NCBI RefSeq assembly: GCF_001423845.1
Contig: NZ_LMPM01000001.1
Coordinates: 1,279,493 to 1,343,492 of the forward strand
DNA from: Sphingomonas sp. Leaf357
GTDB taxonomy: Bacteria > Pseudomonadota > Alphaproteobacteria > Sphingomonadales > Sphingomonadaceae
Direction: 5' to 3'
DNA length: 64,000 nt
Of this stretch, positions 8,121 to 16,960 are shown one piece after another. Made by a program: the position numbers and the translations under genes. Under the pieces are notes generated by a model that saw only the letters and a list, made by a program, of their open reading frames with translations, did no database searches and had not been told where the DNA came from. Each line of letters starts with the position of its first letter. Positions within the stretch are counted from its first letter, which is position 1.

Positions 8121-10448
8121 ATGAAACTTGCCGGTCTGTTGTTGGGCATCTCGCCTGTCGCGTTCGTTGTCGCTGCCGTCGCACCGGCCTCAGCATCATC
8201 CGCCGATCCGGTGGTGTTCGAGGCGACTACCGGAACGGATGTCGCGTCCGCGCCGGATGTCGAGGACCAGAACGGCGTGATCACGGTCACCGCGACCCGC
8301 ACCGAAAAGCCGGTCGAGGATGTGCCCGCGACGGTATCGGTGATCGACACGACGACGATCGACGATCGCCTCATCTCCGACATCAAGGATCTGGTGCGCT
8401 ACGAACCGGGCGTCAGCGTGCGCCGCGCGCCGGCGCGCTTCACCGCCGCCGGCGCTTCGACCGGGCGCGATCGCGACAGCGGGTTCAATATTCGCGGGCT
8501 GGAGGGCAACCGCGTCCTGATCACGGTGGATGGCGTGCGCGTGCCGGATGCTTTCGCCTTCGGCGCGCAATCAGTCGGGCGCGGCGATTATGTCGATCTC
8601 GATCTGCTGAAATCGGTCGAGATCCTGCGCGGTCCGGCATCGGCGCTGTACGGCAGCGACGGCGTGGCCGGTGCGGTGAGCTTCATCACCAAGGATCCGC
8701 AGGATTTCCTGAAGGACGGCAAACTGGTCGGCGGTGGTTTGCGCGTCGGCTATGACGGTGCCGACAACAGCTGGACCAAGGGGTTGGTGGTTGCGGGCAA
8801 GGCAGGCGACATCCAGGCGATCGTCGCCTTCACTCGGCGCGACGGACACGGCATCGAGACGAAGGGCACCAACGACAGTGCCAATACCGATCGCACGACG
8901 GCCATTCCCCAGGATATCGTATCGAACGCCCTGCTCGCGCGTCTGGTCTGGACGCCGACCGACGGCAGCCGCGTGCGCCTGACCTATGAGCGGTTCGCGT
9001 CGGTAGTCGATTCCGACGTGCTCAGCGCAATCACCAAGCCTCTGCCGCCCGCACCGCTGGCGTCGACGGCAGTGCTCGGCCTTCGGGCGCTCGACACGAC
9101 GTCGCGCGACCGGGGCACGATCGACTATCGCTACATCGGCGATGGCGCGATCAGCGGCATCCGCGCCGCCGCATATTATCAGCAGAGCAAGACCGATCAG
9201 ACCGGCTGGGAAGATCGCAATACCGCGCTCGACCGGATCCGCATCAACCGCTTCGACAACGAGGTTTACGGCGGCATGCTACAGCTCGAAAGCCGTCTCG
9301 CTACCGGACTGTTCTCCCACCTGTTCGCCTATGGCGCCGATTACTCGCACACCCGGCAAACGGGTGTGCGAGACGGCACCGTGCCGCCGGCCGGCGAGAC
9401 CTATCCGACGCGCGCTTTCCCGACGACCGATTACACGCTGGTCGGCGTTTTCGCGCAGGACGAGATCGGGATCGCGGATGGATTGCTGACGCTCTTCCCA
9501 TCGATCCGCTACGATCACTACAAGCTCAGTCCGCAGACCGATCCGTTGTTCACCACCTTCGTCCCGCGCGGGCAGAGCGCGTCGCGCTTCACCCCGCGGC
9601 TCGGCGCGGTGGCGAAGCTGACCGGGAATATCCGGTTGTTCGCGAATTACAGCCAGGGCTTCAAGCCGCCCGAGCCGAACCAGATCAACAACGGCTTTGC
9701 CAATCTGGTGTCGAACTACCGCTCGATCCCCAATCCCGATCTGAAACCGGAAACAAGCAACAGCATCGAAGGCGGCGTGCGGCTGAACGGCCAACGCTGG
9801 TCGCTGAGCGGCACGGCGTTCCGCAGCCGCTTCCGCGACTTCATCGATCAGGTCCAGGTCAGCGGCGCGTTCACCGCGGCCAGTCCGGCGGTTTTCCAAT
9901 ATATCAATCGCGGCCGGGTGAAGATCGAGGGGTTGGAGGCCCGAGGCGAGGCGCGGCTGCCGATCGGCCTGGGCGTGCGGGCGGCGGCCTCCTACGCGAA
10001 GGGACGTGTGGAATCGCCCAATGCCACGACCGGGGTGGTGGAGACGCTGCCGCTCGACAGCGTCGATCCGGTGAAATTCGTTGCCGGCATCTTCTACCAG
10101 CCCGAAGACGGTCCGGTCCGCGCAGAACTGGCCGCGACGCACGCGGCGGGCAAGAAATTGTCCGATACCAACAACAGCTGCAACGTCCCGGCGCGCGCCG
10201 CGACGTCGACCACCCCGGCGGTGCCCGCGACCTACTGCTTCACCCCGCCGGGCTTCTGGATCTTCGATGCGACTGTCTCGCTCAAGGTGCGCGATCATGC
10301 CACGGTGCGCGCCGGCGTGTTCAACATCACCGACAAAAAGTATTTCTGGTGGAGCGACGTGCGTGGCCTGTCCGCGACGTCGGTCGTGCAGGATGCCTAT
10401 TCCCAGCCTGGCCGAAACGCCGGCGTATCCGTTTCCTTCAGCCTGTGA
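8121..10448 (+). CDS. TonB-dependent receptor, haem/haemoglobin-transferrin receptor type
   Basis: A 775-residue TonB-dependent receptor with a signal peptide, a TonB box region G-V-I-T-V-T-A-T-R-T-E-K, a plug with N-I-R-G-L-E-G-N-R-V and L-R-G-P-A-S-A-L-Y-G-S-D-G-V-A-G, and a barrel ending S-V-S-F-S-L. The N-I-R-G-L-E-G-N-R-V-L-I-T-V-D-G-V-R plug stretch and the barrel motif F-A-N-Y-S-Q-G-F-K-P-P are typical of the haemoglobin/transferrin/lactoferrin receptor branch, so iron or haem is the likely cargo. A Fur-like palindrome lies upstream. The DUF6607-like gene starts eight bases after the stop, forming a two-gene operon. Confidence 0.9.
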   Translation: MKLAGLLLGISPVAFVVAAVAPASASSADPVVFEATTGTDVASAPDVEDQNGVITVTATRTEKPVEDVPATVSVIDTTTIDDRLISDIKDLVRYEPGVSVRRAPARFTAAGASTGRDRDSGFNIRGLEGNRVLITVDGVRVPDAFAFGAQSVGRGDYVDLDLLKSVEILRGPASALYGSDGVAGAVSFITKDPQDFLKDGKLVGGGLRVGYDGADNSWTKGLVVAGKAGDIQAIVAFTRRDGHGIETKGTNDSANTDRTTAIPQDIVSNALLARLVWTPTDGSRVRLTYERFASVVDSDVLSAITKPLPPAPLASTAVLGLRALDTTSRDRGTIDYRYIGDGAISGIRAAAYYQQSKTDQTGWEDRNTALDRIRINRFDNEVYGGMLQLESRLATGLFSHLFAYGADYSHTRQTGVRDGTVPPAGETYPTRAFPTTDYTLVGVFAQDEIGIADGLLTLFPSIRYDHYKLSPQTDPLFTTFVPRGQSASRFTPRLGAVAKLTGNIRLFANYSQGFKPPEPNQINNGFANLVSNYRSIPNPDLKPETSNSIEGGVRLNGQRWSLSGTAFRSRFRDFIDQVQVSGAFTAASPAVFQYINRGRVKIEGLEARGEARLPIGLGVRAAASYAKGRVESPNATTGVVETLPLDSVDPVKFVAGIFYQPEDGPVRAELAATHAAGKKLSDTNNSCNVPARAATSTTPAVPATYCFTPPGFWIFDATVSLKVRDHATVRAGVFNITDKKYFWWSDVRGLSATSVVQDAYSQPGRNAGVSVSFSL

Positions 10449-10456
10449 GCCCGACC

Positions 10457-11419
10457 ATGATCCGATCCACTCTGCTCGCCACTCTCCTGCTGGCCGCCGC
10501 CATCCCCGCCTTGCCGTTCGCGGCGTCCGCTCAAATCGGCGCCGCCTATGGCGACAAGGCGCGGGATCGGGCGGCGATCCTGGCGATGGCCGGCACCTTC
10601 AAGGTCACGTTCGACATGCGCGAGACGACGCCGCTGGTGGCGGGCTACACGCCGTATCCGGCGAAGCTGAGCGGCGGGCACGAGGTGGTGCGCGCGATCG
10701 TCGATACGCCGGACCTGATCGTGCTGCAGCATCTGCTGGTCGTTACCGACGGCAACGGCAAGACGATGGTGATCAAGCATTGGCGGCAGGATTGGACGTG
10801 GCAGCCCAAGACCGTGCTGACCTATGCCGGCCCCGGGCGCTGGACCCTGCGCGCGGTGCCGGAGGCGGAGCGCAAGGGCGCCTGGTCGCAGACCGTGTGG
10901 CAGACCGACGATTCGCCGCGCTACGGTGGCATCGGGCGCTGGCGCTACGACGACGGCGCGACCCGCTGGACGAGCGACGAGACGCGCCGCCCGCTGGCCC
11001 GCCGGGATGCGACGCGGAATCCGCCCTACGACCATTATTTCGGCACCAACCGTCACGTCCTGACACCGTCGGGCTGGGTACACGAACAAGACAATGCCAA
11101 GATCGGCACGAAGGACGGCAAGCCAGCCACCTTCGTCCACGAATATGTCATCAACACCTATGTTCCGGCGAGCGACTTCGCGATCGCCGCAGCCGATTCC
11201 TATTGGGCGAAGACGAAGGCGTATTGGTCCGCCGTCCGCGCGGATTGGGACCGTGCGATCGCCTCGGGCACCGGTATAACGCTCAAGGAAGAGGCCAATA
11301 ACGGCTCCGTCACCGGCCACGAACTGATGCTGATCGCCGACGATCTCGTCACCGGAGAAACGAAGATCGACCAGGCGAGGACGGAAGCGGCCGACTTGAT
11401 CGCGCGCAGCACCAAGTGA
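10457..11419 (+). CDS. Exported DUF6607-like protein, operon partner of the iron-type TonB receptor
   Basis: A 320-residue protein with a cleavable signal peptide (hydrophobic run ending A-A-S-A-Q, about residue 25). The mature part is rich in Trp/Tyr and contains F-K-V-T-F-D-M-R-E-T, W-R-Q-D-W-T-W-Q and H-Y-F-G-T-N-R-H. I recognise it as resembling the DUF6607 family, which has no assigned activity. The ATG at 10457 is eight bases after the receptor stop, so the two are co-transcribed and the protein probably acts in the periplasm in the same uptake process. An upstream in-frame extension into the receptor gene is rejected because it would overlap and lack a signal peptide. A strong hairpin follows the stop. 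Confidence 0.78.
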   Translation: MIRSTLLATLLLAAAIPALPFAASAQIGAAYGDKARDRAAILAMAGTFKVTFDMRETTPLVAGYTPYPAKLSGGHEVVRAIVDTPDLIVLQHLLVVTDGNGKTMVIKHWRQDWTWQPKTVLTYAGPGRWTLRAVPEAERKGAWSQTVWQTDDSPRYGGIGRWRYDDGATRWTSDETRRPLARRDATRNPPYDHYFGTNRHVLTPSGWVHEQDNAKIGTKDGKPATFVHEYVINTYVPASDFAIAAADSYWAKTKAYWSAVRADWDRAIASGTGITLKEEANNGSVTGHELMLIADDLVTGETKIDQARTEAADLIARSTK

Positions 11420-11424
11420 GTGGA

Positions 11425-11453
11425 GTCCGGGGAGCACCACCGCTCCCCGGGAC
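11425..11453. terminator. Bidirectional hairpin terminator between convergent genes
   Basis: Arms GTCCGGGGAGC and GCTCCCCGGGAC pair almost perfectly (one bulged base) around a six-base loop. It lies between the DUF6607-like stop and the convergent TonB receptor stop. A clear U-tract is lacking, as is common in GC-rich genomes. Confidence 0.6.
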
Positions 11454-11465
11454 CCTCGTCTCAAA

Positions 11466-13943
11466 TTACCAGGTCACCCCGACGCGTGCGTACAGATAGC
11501 GGCCGTTGAACCCGAACGGCGAGTAATAGGGGAAGCCGACCAGACCGGTGCTGTTGAGCACCGTGCCGCGCGACGAGGCGAGCTTCACATAATCCGGATA
11601 GGTATCGAACAGATTGTTCGCGCCCAGTGCCACGTTCAGGTTCTTCACGACCTGATAGCGCGCCTCGAGATCGAAGATCGTGTGCTTGCCGGTGTGGATG
11701 TCGTCCTCGGCGAACCCGTTGCTGCTCGGCTGGGTCACGTCGCCGTAATAGGACGCGCGAGCAGTGACCCCGAGATCCTTCAGCGACCAATCGACCGTGC
11801 CGACCAGCTTGGTACGCGGCGTGCCCTGTTCGAAGGAAATGATGCGCTGGCGACTGAAGATCGGCAGCGTGGTGGTGCCGGCCGACGACGTGATCGTCGC
11901 CGCGGCCGGAGCGCGCGTCACCTTGATGTCGTTGAAATTGCCTGCCGCGGTCAGATCGAACGTGCCGAGATTGTCTGTCCGGGTGCGGTAGTGCGCGACC
12001 ACGTCGATGCCCTTGGTGGTCGACCGGATGCCGTTGAGGAAATAGCGCCCGGCGGTCACGCTGCTGGTCGCCGGGTTCGCCGCCAGCAAGGCGGCGACGA
12101 CGGTGCCGCTAAGATTTTCGGACAAGGCGATCTGGTCGCGGATCTTGATCTGATAGGCGTCGATGGAGAGGTCGAACCCGCCGGAACGCAGGACCGTGCC
12201 GACCGACAGGTTGCGTGCCTTCTCCGCCTTGAGCGGTTTGCCGCCCAGCGCGATGCCGACCGGGCTGATCGAGGGGAACAGTCCGGTCTCGACGATCGTG
12301 CCGTTGGTCAGCACCGAGGCGGTGGAGGTGAAATATTGCTGCTGCAGCGACGGCGCGCGGAAGCCGGTCGAGGCGGTGGCGCGCAGCGCGAACCACGGGG
12401 CGAATTCGTAGCGCGCGCTGACCTTGCCGGTCGCGGTCTCGCCGAAATCGGAATAGCTCTCCGCGCGACCGGCAATGCCCAGCGTCAATTTGTCGTTCGG
12501 CTTGGCTTCGAGATCGAGATAGCCCGACACGTTGTCGCGGTGGACGTTGACCTGATTCGAAGGCTGGAAGCCGGGGAAACCCTGCGCGCCCGACCCGAGC
12601 GTCGCGCTGGCGCCCGGCGCACGGTTGTACGATGCCGGCTCGCCGGCACCGATCTTGAAGCCCTCGCGGCGATATTCCTCACCGAACGCGACGTTGATCG
12701 TGCCGTCGCCGAGCGGCAGCTCCTTCGACACGTCGATCCCGCCGACAAGCTGATCGTAGGTCAGCGTGCCGTCGTAGAAGTTGCGCTGCGAATTCGCGCC
12801 ATAGGTGGCGTTACCCGAATTGCGCGTTTCGAAGGTCAGCTTGTTGCGGCCGTAGGATACGTTGAGATCGACGTTCCAGCCGGACAGTTCGCCGCGCGCG
12901 CCGCCGGTGGCGGTGAGATCGATCGACTTGACCGCGATCAGCGGGGTGAAACCGTCCGGATACAGGCTCGCGAGTGCGTCGGCGCTGGCATTGGCGTTGC
13001 TGCCGATGCCGCCGACGATGCGCGGTGTCGCGGCGCTAACGCTGTCGCGGTGCTGGTAGCCGCCGAAGCCGTAGAGCGTCCAGCCGCTGTCCCCGAGCGG
13101 CTTACCGGCGTTGATGTAGCCGCTATATTGTTCGACGTCCGGATCACCGAAGCGCGAACGGACGCGGATCGGTTCCTTGCGCGGATCGAAATCGCCACGG
13201 CTGGTCGGGTTGCGGTTGAGATATTCGCCGGACACGGTGAGGAAACCGTCCGATCCCAGGCCGATGCCCTGCCAGGCGGAGGCGGTGACGGTCTCGCCAT
13301 CATGCTCCTTGCGCCGTCCGCGCGCGGTTTCGACGTCGGTGATGTACTGGCCGTAGCTGACCGTAGCGCCGCCGCCGCTGCGCGCTTCACGCAGGCGCAG
13401 GTTGACCACGCCGGCGATCGCGTCCGACCCGTATTGCGCGGCGGCCCCGTCGCGCAGCACCTCGATCCGGTCGAGCGCGACCGAGGGGATGGTGTTGAGA
13501 TCGACCGCCGCCGATCCGCGCCCAACCGAACCGTTGGTGTTCAGCAAGGCGGAGGTGTGCGCCCGTACGCCGTTGATCAGCACCAGCGTCTGATCCGGCG
13601 AGAGACCGCGCAGCGTGGCGGGGCGGATCGAATCCGTGCCGTCCACCGCCGAGGAGCGCGGGAAATCGATCGACGGAACGATCGCCGCCAGCGCCGCGCC
13701 CAATTCCGTCGTGCCCTGCCGCTGCAGGCTGGTCGCGCTCAGCACGTCGACCGGCGACGTGCTTTCGAGCCGCGAGCGACCCACGGTGCGCGTGCCGGTG
13801 ACGACGATCTCGCTTTCGTCCGCCGGTGCCGCGGCCTCCGGGGTGGCGGTTTCGACCGGAGCGGTCTGCGCGCCGGCGGCGACGGCATGGCTCAGCGCCA
13901 GCGTCGAGGCGGCGAGGGCAAGGAGTGGGCGAAGGTTGGTCAC
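11466..13943 (-). CDS. TonB-dependent outer-membrane receptor
   Basis: An 825-residue TonB-dependent receptor. A signal peptide ends near A-A-G-A-Q. The TonB box region is S-E-I-V-V-T-G-T-R. The plug has L-R-G-L-S-P-D-Q-T-L-V-L-I-N-G and L-R-D-G-A-A-A-Q-Y-G-S-D-A-I-A-G-V, the form seen in the large receptor subgroup whose plugs read D-G-A-A-A-Q-Y-G-S. The barrel closes with Y-A-R-V-G-V-T-W. The start is GTG with AAGGGA about nine bases upstream. The desaturase/PhnD-like pair lies upstream on the same strand, separated by 210 bases with a terminator-like hairpin. The barrel and plug lineage is common in proteobacteria; the substrate is not identifiable. Confidence 0.92.
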   Translation of the reverse strand: MTNLRPLLALAASTLALSHAVAAGAQTAPVETATPEAAAPADESEIVVTGTRTVGRSRLESTSPVDVLSATSLQRQGTTELGAALAAIVPSIDFPRSSAVDGTDSIRPATLRGLSPDQTLVLINGVRAHTSALLNTNGSVGRGSAAVDLNTIPSVALDRIEVLRDGAAAQYGSDAIAGVVNLRLREARSGGGATVSYGQYITDVETARGRRKEHDGETVTASAWQGIGLGSDGFLTVSGEYLNRNPTSRGDFDPRKEPIRVRSRFGDPDVEQYSGYINAGKPLGDSGWTLYGFGGYQHRDSVSAATPRIVGGIGSNANASADALASLYPDGFTPLIAVKSIDLTATGGARGELSGWNVDLNVSYGRNKLTFETRNSGNATYGANSQRNFYDGTLTYDQLVGGIDVSKELPLGDGTINVAFGEEYRREGFKIGAGEPASYNRAPGASATLGSGAQGFPGFQPSNQVNVHRDNVSGYLDLEAKPNDKLTLGIAGRAESYSDFGETATGKVSARYEFAPWFALRATASTGFRAPSLQQQYFTSTASVLTNGTIVETGLFPSISPVGIALGGKPLKAEKARNLSVGTVLRSGGFDLSIDAYQIKIRDQIALSENLSGTVVAALLAANPATSSVTAGRYFLNGIRSTTKGIDVVAHYRTRTDNLGTFDLTAAGNFNDIKVTRAPAAATITSSAGTTTLPIFSRQRIISFEQGTPRTKLVGTVDWSLKDLGVTARASYYGDVTQPSSNGFAEDDIHTGKHTIFDLEARYQVVKNLNVALGANNLFDTYPDYVKLASSRGTVLNSTGLVGFPYYSPFGFNGRYLYARVGVTW

Positions 13944-14020
13944 GATAGCAGTCCCTTTTGCGATTTCGAAAATCTCGATCCCTGAAGCGATGCTGCTTGG
14001 TCGCAGTCCTGCGCTTGTCG

Positions 14021-14042
14021 AAAAATGGCCTTCGGCTTTTTT
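14021..14042 (-). terminator. Hairpin with A/T-rich flanks after the PhnD-like gene
   Basis: On the minus strand a short GCC-GAA-GGC stem-loop is preceded by a run of A and followed after two bases by a run of T, which fits an intrinsic terminator for the desaturase/PhnD-like operon before the TonB receptor promoter. It could work in both directions. Confidence 0.45.
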
Positions 14043-14153
14043 AGGGTGTTGCGGTGCGAAGAAATTTTATCAGCCGGTTTGCGAAATATTTGCTTGGTCA
14101 GGGAATTACTCGAGCGTGGCTCCAGCATCATTGCGCGTAACACCCGTGATTTC

Positions 14154-14963
14154 TCATCGCAGCGTGGGGTAGCCGGCGGCGATCGCGGCGGTTTCATAGG
14201 CCCGGATGGGGGCGAGGAGGTCGCTGTCGGGGGGAGCGATGTTGGTCAAGAACAGCGCGTCGCGCGCCTCGGCGAGCGCGGGGTCGGCGATGATCTCGGC
14301 CAGCGCGATGCGCAACGCGGCGACGGTTTCGATGCTGGTCGATCGCGCGGTGACGAAGGGCAAGGTAGGTGAGGGGGCGGTGACGTCGAGGATACGGAGG
14401 CCCGCGGCGGCGTCTGGCTCGAAGCGGCGCAGCGCGGCGTGGGTGACGGCGTCGATCGCCGCGATCTCGGCATCGCCGCGCGCGACGGCCGCCACGCTGG
14501 CGCGGTGCGATCCGGTTTCGATCACGCTATCGAAGAACCGCCCGTCGTGAGCGAGTGGGGCGATGGCCGCGCGGAACAGATTATGCCCGGTGTTGGAATT
14601 GCGCGCGTTGATCGCGGCGCGGCGGCCGCGATAGTCGGCGAGCGTGGTGCCCGGATCGTCGTTCCGGGTGACGATGTGGCTGACATGCTGCCCGGCGGCG
14701 CAATCAGGCACGTCGTAGACGGGTACGCCGATGACGCGCAGCGCGAGGTCCGGATCGCTGAGCAGGGGATAACCGCAGATCTGGCCGAACAGCAGGGTCG
14801 GATCGCGCCAGGCCGCCTCCACCGAACGCGAGCGATCGAGCGTGGCGGGTACCGCGATGCCGTGCGCGTCGAGGCGGCGCGCGATCCCGGCCCAGAGCCG
14901 GTCGTTCGCGCGGCGTTGTCCGGGGTGATCGTACATCCCGAGCGAGGCGATGGCCCTGCTCAT
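14154..14963 (-). CDS. PhnD-like (phosphate/phosphonate-type) substrate-binding protein without signal peptide
   Basis: A 269-residue periplasmic-binding-protein fold of the PhnD/SsuA kind. Supporting stretches are F-G-Q-I-C-G-Y-P-L (near 64), Y-R-G-R-R-A-A-I-N (near 116), N-S-N-T-G-H-N-L-F (near 127), H-R-A-S-V-A-A-V-A-R-G-D-A-E-I-A-A-I-D (near 157) and L-P-F-V-T-A-R near 202, which together match the phosphonate-binding-protein pattern. There is no signal peptide or lipobox, and no ABC permease or ATPase beside it. The ATG at 14963 overlaps the desaturase stop (ATGA), so translation is coupled. The frame is open further upstream, but there it only shadows the desaturase. The ligand is unknown; a cytoplasmic sensor role is as likely as transport. 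Confidence 0.72.
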   Translation of the reverse strand: MSRAIASLGMYDHPGQRRANDRLWAGIARRLDAHGIAVPATLDRSRSVEAAWRDPTLLFGQICGYPLLSDPDLALRVIGVPVYDVPDCAAGQHVSHIVTRNDDPGTTLADYRGRRAAINARNSNTGHNLFRAAIAPLAHDGRFFDSVIETGSHRASVAAVARGDAEIAAIDAVTHAALRRFEPDAAAGLRILDVTAPSPTLPFVTARSTSIETVAALRIALAEIIADPALAEARDALFLTNIAPPDSDLLAPIRAYETAAIAAGYPTLR

Positions 14964-15862
14964 GTTCCGGGCGTCTCGTGCGCAGGATGGACGAGCACGT
15001 GATGCCGGCGCAACGCGAAGCGGCGGAGGATCTGGCCATAGCCGCGATAGGCGCGCGCATCCGGGCCGACGAGGCGCGGGTGATGCTGGCGATGATAGGC
15101 GGGCAGGCGATACCAGGCGAGGCCGGGCCGATCGTGGTGCGCGGCGTGCAGATTGTTGTTGAGATACAGAAGGCCGAGCAGGCCGCCGCGTTCCACCGTC
15201 GCCGCGCGGCCGGGCGCATCCAGATCGGCGCGATGTTCGGCGAACGAGCGAAGCAGGGTCAGCGCCATGCCGGGATAGACGAACAGCAGCAGGTAGCGGC
15301 CCATCCCGAACTGCGTCCACATGAGCCAGGCGCAGATCAGTGCCCCACCCAACAGATGCGGCAGCCAATCGCGCGCGACGGCGCGGGGATCCCGAATGAG
15401 GCGGCGCGCCTCCTCCGCGAGCAGCGCGCCGATCGCGATCGGTGGCCCGAACAGCATGCGGCCGATTAGCGTCGCTTGCACGCGCGTCGCCAAGGCACCC
15501 AAGCCAGCGACCCGCGCGGCATAGCGCGATTCGGGGTCGAGCGTCGGGTCGGTGATCGACGGACTGCGATGATGCGCGATGTGGCTGCGCCGATAGATCG
15601 CGTACGGCAGCCAGAGCGAGAGCGGCGGAAAGCCGATCGATGTGTTGAATGCCCGCCAGCGCGAGGGATGGCCGTGGATCGTCTCGTGCTGCAGCGATCC
15701 GTGCCAGGCGATCAGCCACGCGCCGATCGCCAAGAGCAGAGGGTCGGGGATCGCGGCGTGCCAATAGGTCGCGGCGAGCCAGCCGGCATAGATGACGGCA
15801 GCGACTATGAGCGTCGGCACCTCCAAAGCCCGTCCCTGCCGTCGTCTCGCTCGCAACGCCAT
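14960..15862 (-). CDS. Membrane fatty acid desaturase
   Basis: A 300-residue integral-membrane di-iron desaturase. It has all three histidine boxes: H-E-T-I-H (near residue 79), H-I-A-H-H (near 113) and H-A-A-H-H (near 239), with hydrophobic segments between them. The ATG at 15862 is chosen over an upstream TTG because AGGAG lies five bases before it. Its stop overlaps the start of the leaderless PhnD-like protein, a pairing that suggests a shared process such as lipid or membrane modification linked to sensing of a small ligand. The box spacing resembles the general acyl-lipid/acyl-CoA desaturase superfamily; the lipid substrate and bond position cannot be told. Confidence 0.88.
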   Translation of the reverse strand: MALRARRRQGRALEVPTLIVAAVIYAGWLAATYWHAAIPDPLLLAIGAWLIAWHGSLQHETIHGHPSRWRAFNTSIGFPPLSLWLPYAIYRRSHIAHHRSPSITDPTLDPESRYAARVAGLGALATRVQATLIGRMLFGPPIAIGALLAEEARRLIRDPRAVARDWLPHLLGGALICAWLMWTQFGMGRYLLLFVYPGMALTLLRSFAEHRADLDAPGRAATVERGGLLGLLYLNNNLHAAHHDRPGLAWYRLPAYHRQHHPRLVGPDARAYRGYGQILRRFALRRHHVLVHPAHETPGT

Positions 15863-15972
15863 ACGCTCTCCTGACCGATGCAGATAATCCACCAATCTGA
15901 TGGGAATTGAAGGGCGCAAATCTTTCGGCGCGATAAGCTGGGCTATTTCCGCGATTTGGCGGGGCGAGGGGA

Positions 15973-16006
15973 TGTAACAGGGTGTGCTTTACAACAGTAA
16001 CACACG
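15973..16006. promoter_or_regulatory. Candidate operator before the ABC/M1-peptidase operon
   Basis: An imperfect palindrome GTGTG-CT-TTAC-AACA-GTAA-CACAC, preceded by a further TGTAACA, lies about 40-70 bases before the ATPase ATG, in the divergent gap with the desaturase. The TGTAACA/TTAC…GTAA pattern looks like a repressor site (TetR or PadR class are possible). No regulator gene is adjacent. Confidence 0.4.
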
Positions 16007-16043
16007 ACGTTAGCTTCGCTCCCAACGATCACGGGGGATTTCA

Positions 16044-16955
16044 ATGCTCGAGCTGAACGGCGTCACGCACATCTACGCGAACGGGACGAAAGCGCTCGAC
16101 GATGTCAGCCTGAGCGTGCCGAAGGGTATGTTCGGCCTGCTCGGCCCGAACGGCGCGGGCAAATCGACGTTGATGCGGACTGTCGCGACGTTGCAGACGC
16201 CGACGGCGGGCACGATCCGGTTCGGTGCGATCGACGTGATCGCCGATCCCGAGGCGTTGCGCGAGACGTTGGGCTATCTGCCGCAGGATTTCGGCGTCTA
16301 TCCGCGCGTTTCAGCCTACGACATGCTGGATCATATGGCGGTGCTTAAGGGCATCGCCTCGGCGCGCGAACGCAAGGAGACGGTCGAGACCCTGCTCAAC
16401 CAGACCAATCTCTGGGCCGTGCGCAAGAAGGCGATCGCGGGTTTCTCGGGCGGCATGCGGCAGCGGTTCGGCATCGCCCAGGCGCTGATCGGCAACCCGG
16501 AACTGATCATCGTCGACGAACCGACCGCCGGCCTCGACCCGGAAGAACGCAACCGCTTCCTCAATTTGCTGGCCGAGATCGGCGAAAATGTCGTCGTCAT
16601 CCTCTCGACGCATATCGTCGAGGACGTGGCGGATCTGTGCCCGCGCATGGCGGTGCTGGCGGCCGGGCGGATCCAGCTCGAGGGCGCCCCGCTCGACCTG
16701 ATCGACAAGACCCGCGGCAACGTGTGGGCCAAGACCATCGGGCGCGAGGAGCTGGACGAGGCGCGGTTGCGCTACGAGGTGATCTCGACGCGGCTGTTCG
16801 CCGGCCGGACGATCATCCACATCCTGTCGCACGACGATCCCGGCGAGGGCTTCGCGGCCGCGCACGGCGGGCTGGAGGACGTGTATTTCTCCACGCTCGC
16901 CCGATCGCGCCGGGTCCCGGCGGCTGAGCCCATGTCCTCCACCGTCGCGGCCTGA
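16044..16955 (+). CDS. ABC transporter ATP-binding protein
   Basis: A 303-residue ABC ATPase with Walker A G-P-N-G-A-G-K-S-T (34-42), signature F-S-G-G-M-R-Q-R (about 133-140), Walker B L-I-I-V-D-E-P-T-A-G-L-D (about 152-163) and a following H-loop (S-T-H-I-V-E-D). The roughly 75-residue C-terminal extension is typical of export-type ATPases of the CcmA/NatA kind. GGGGG lies upstream of the ATG. The permease/peptidase fusion starts six bases after the stop, so the two form one complex. The partner lacks a separate binding protein, so export or membrane-protein extraction is more likely than classical import. Confidence 0.94.
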   Translation: MLELNGVTHIYANGTKALDDVSLSVPKGMFGLLGPNGAGKSTLMRTVATLQTPTAGTIRFGAIDVIADPEALRETLGYLPQDFGVYPRVSAYDMLDHMAVLKGIASARERKETVETLLNQTNLWAVRKKAIAGFSGGMRQRFGIAQALIGNPELIIVDEPTAGLDPEERNRFLNLLAEIGENVVVILSTHIVEDVADLCPRMAVLAAGRIQLEGAPLDLIDKTRGNVWAKTIGREELDEARLRYEVISTRLFAGRTIIHILSHDDPGEGFAAAHGGLEDVYFSTLARSRRVPAAEPMSSTVAA

Positions 16956-16960
16956 GCGCA

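Noticed and set aside
14964..16025. Upstream extension of the PhnD-like frame
   Set aside because: It is an out-of-frame reading of the desaturase gene on the same strand; the overlapping ATGA at 14960-14963 gives the proper start.
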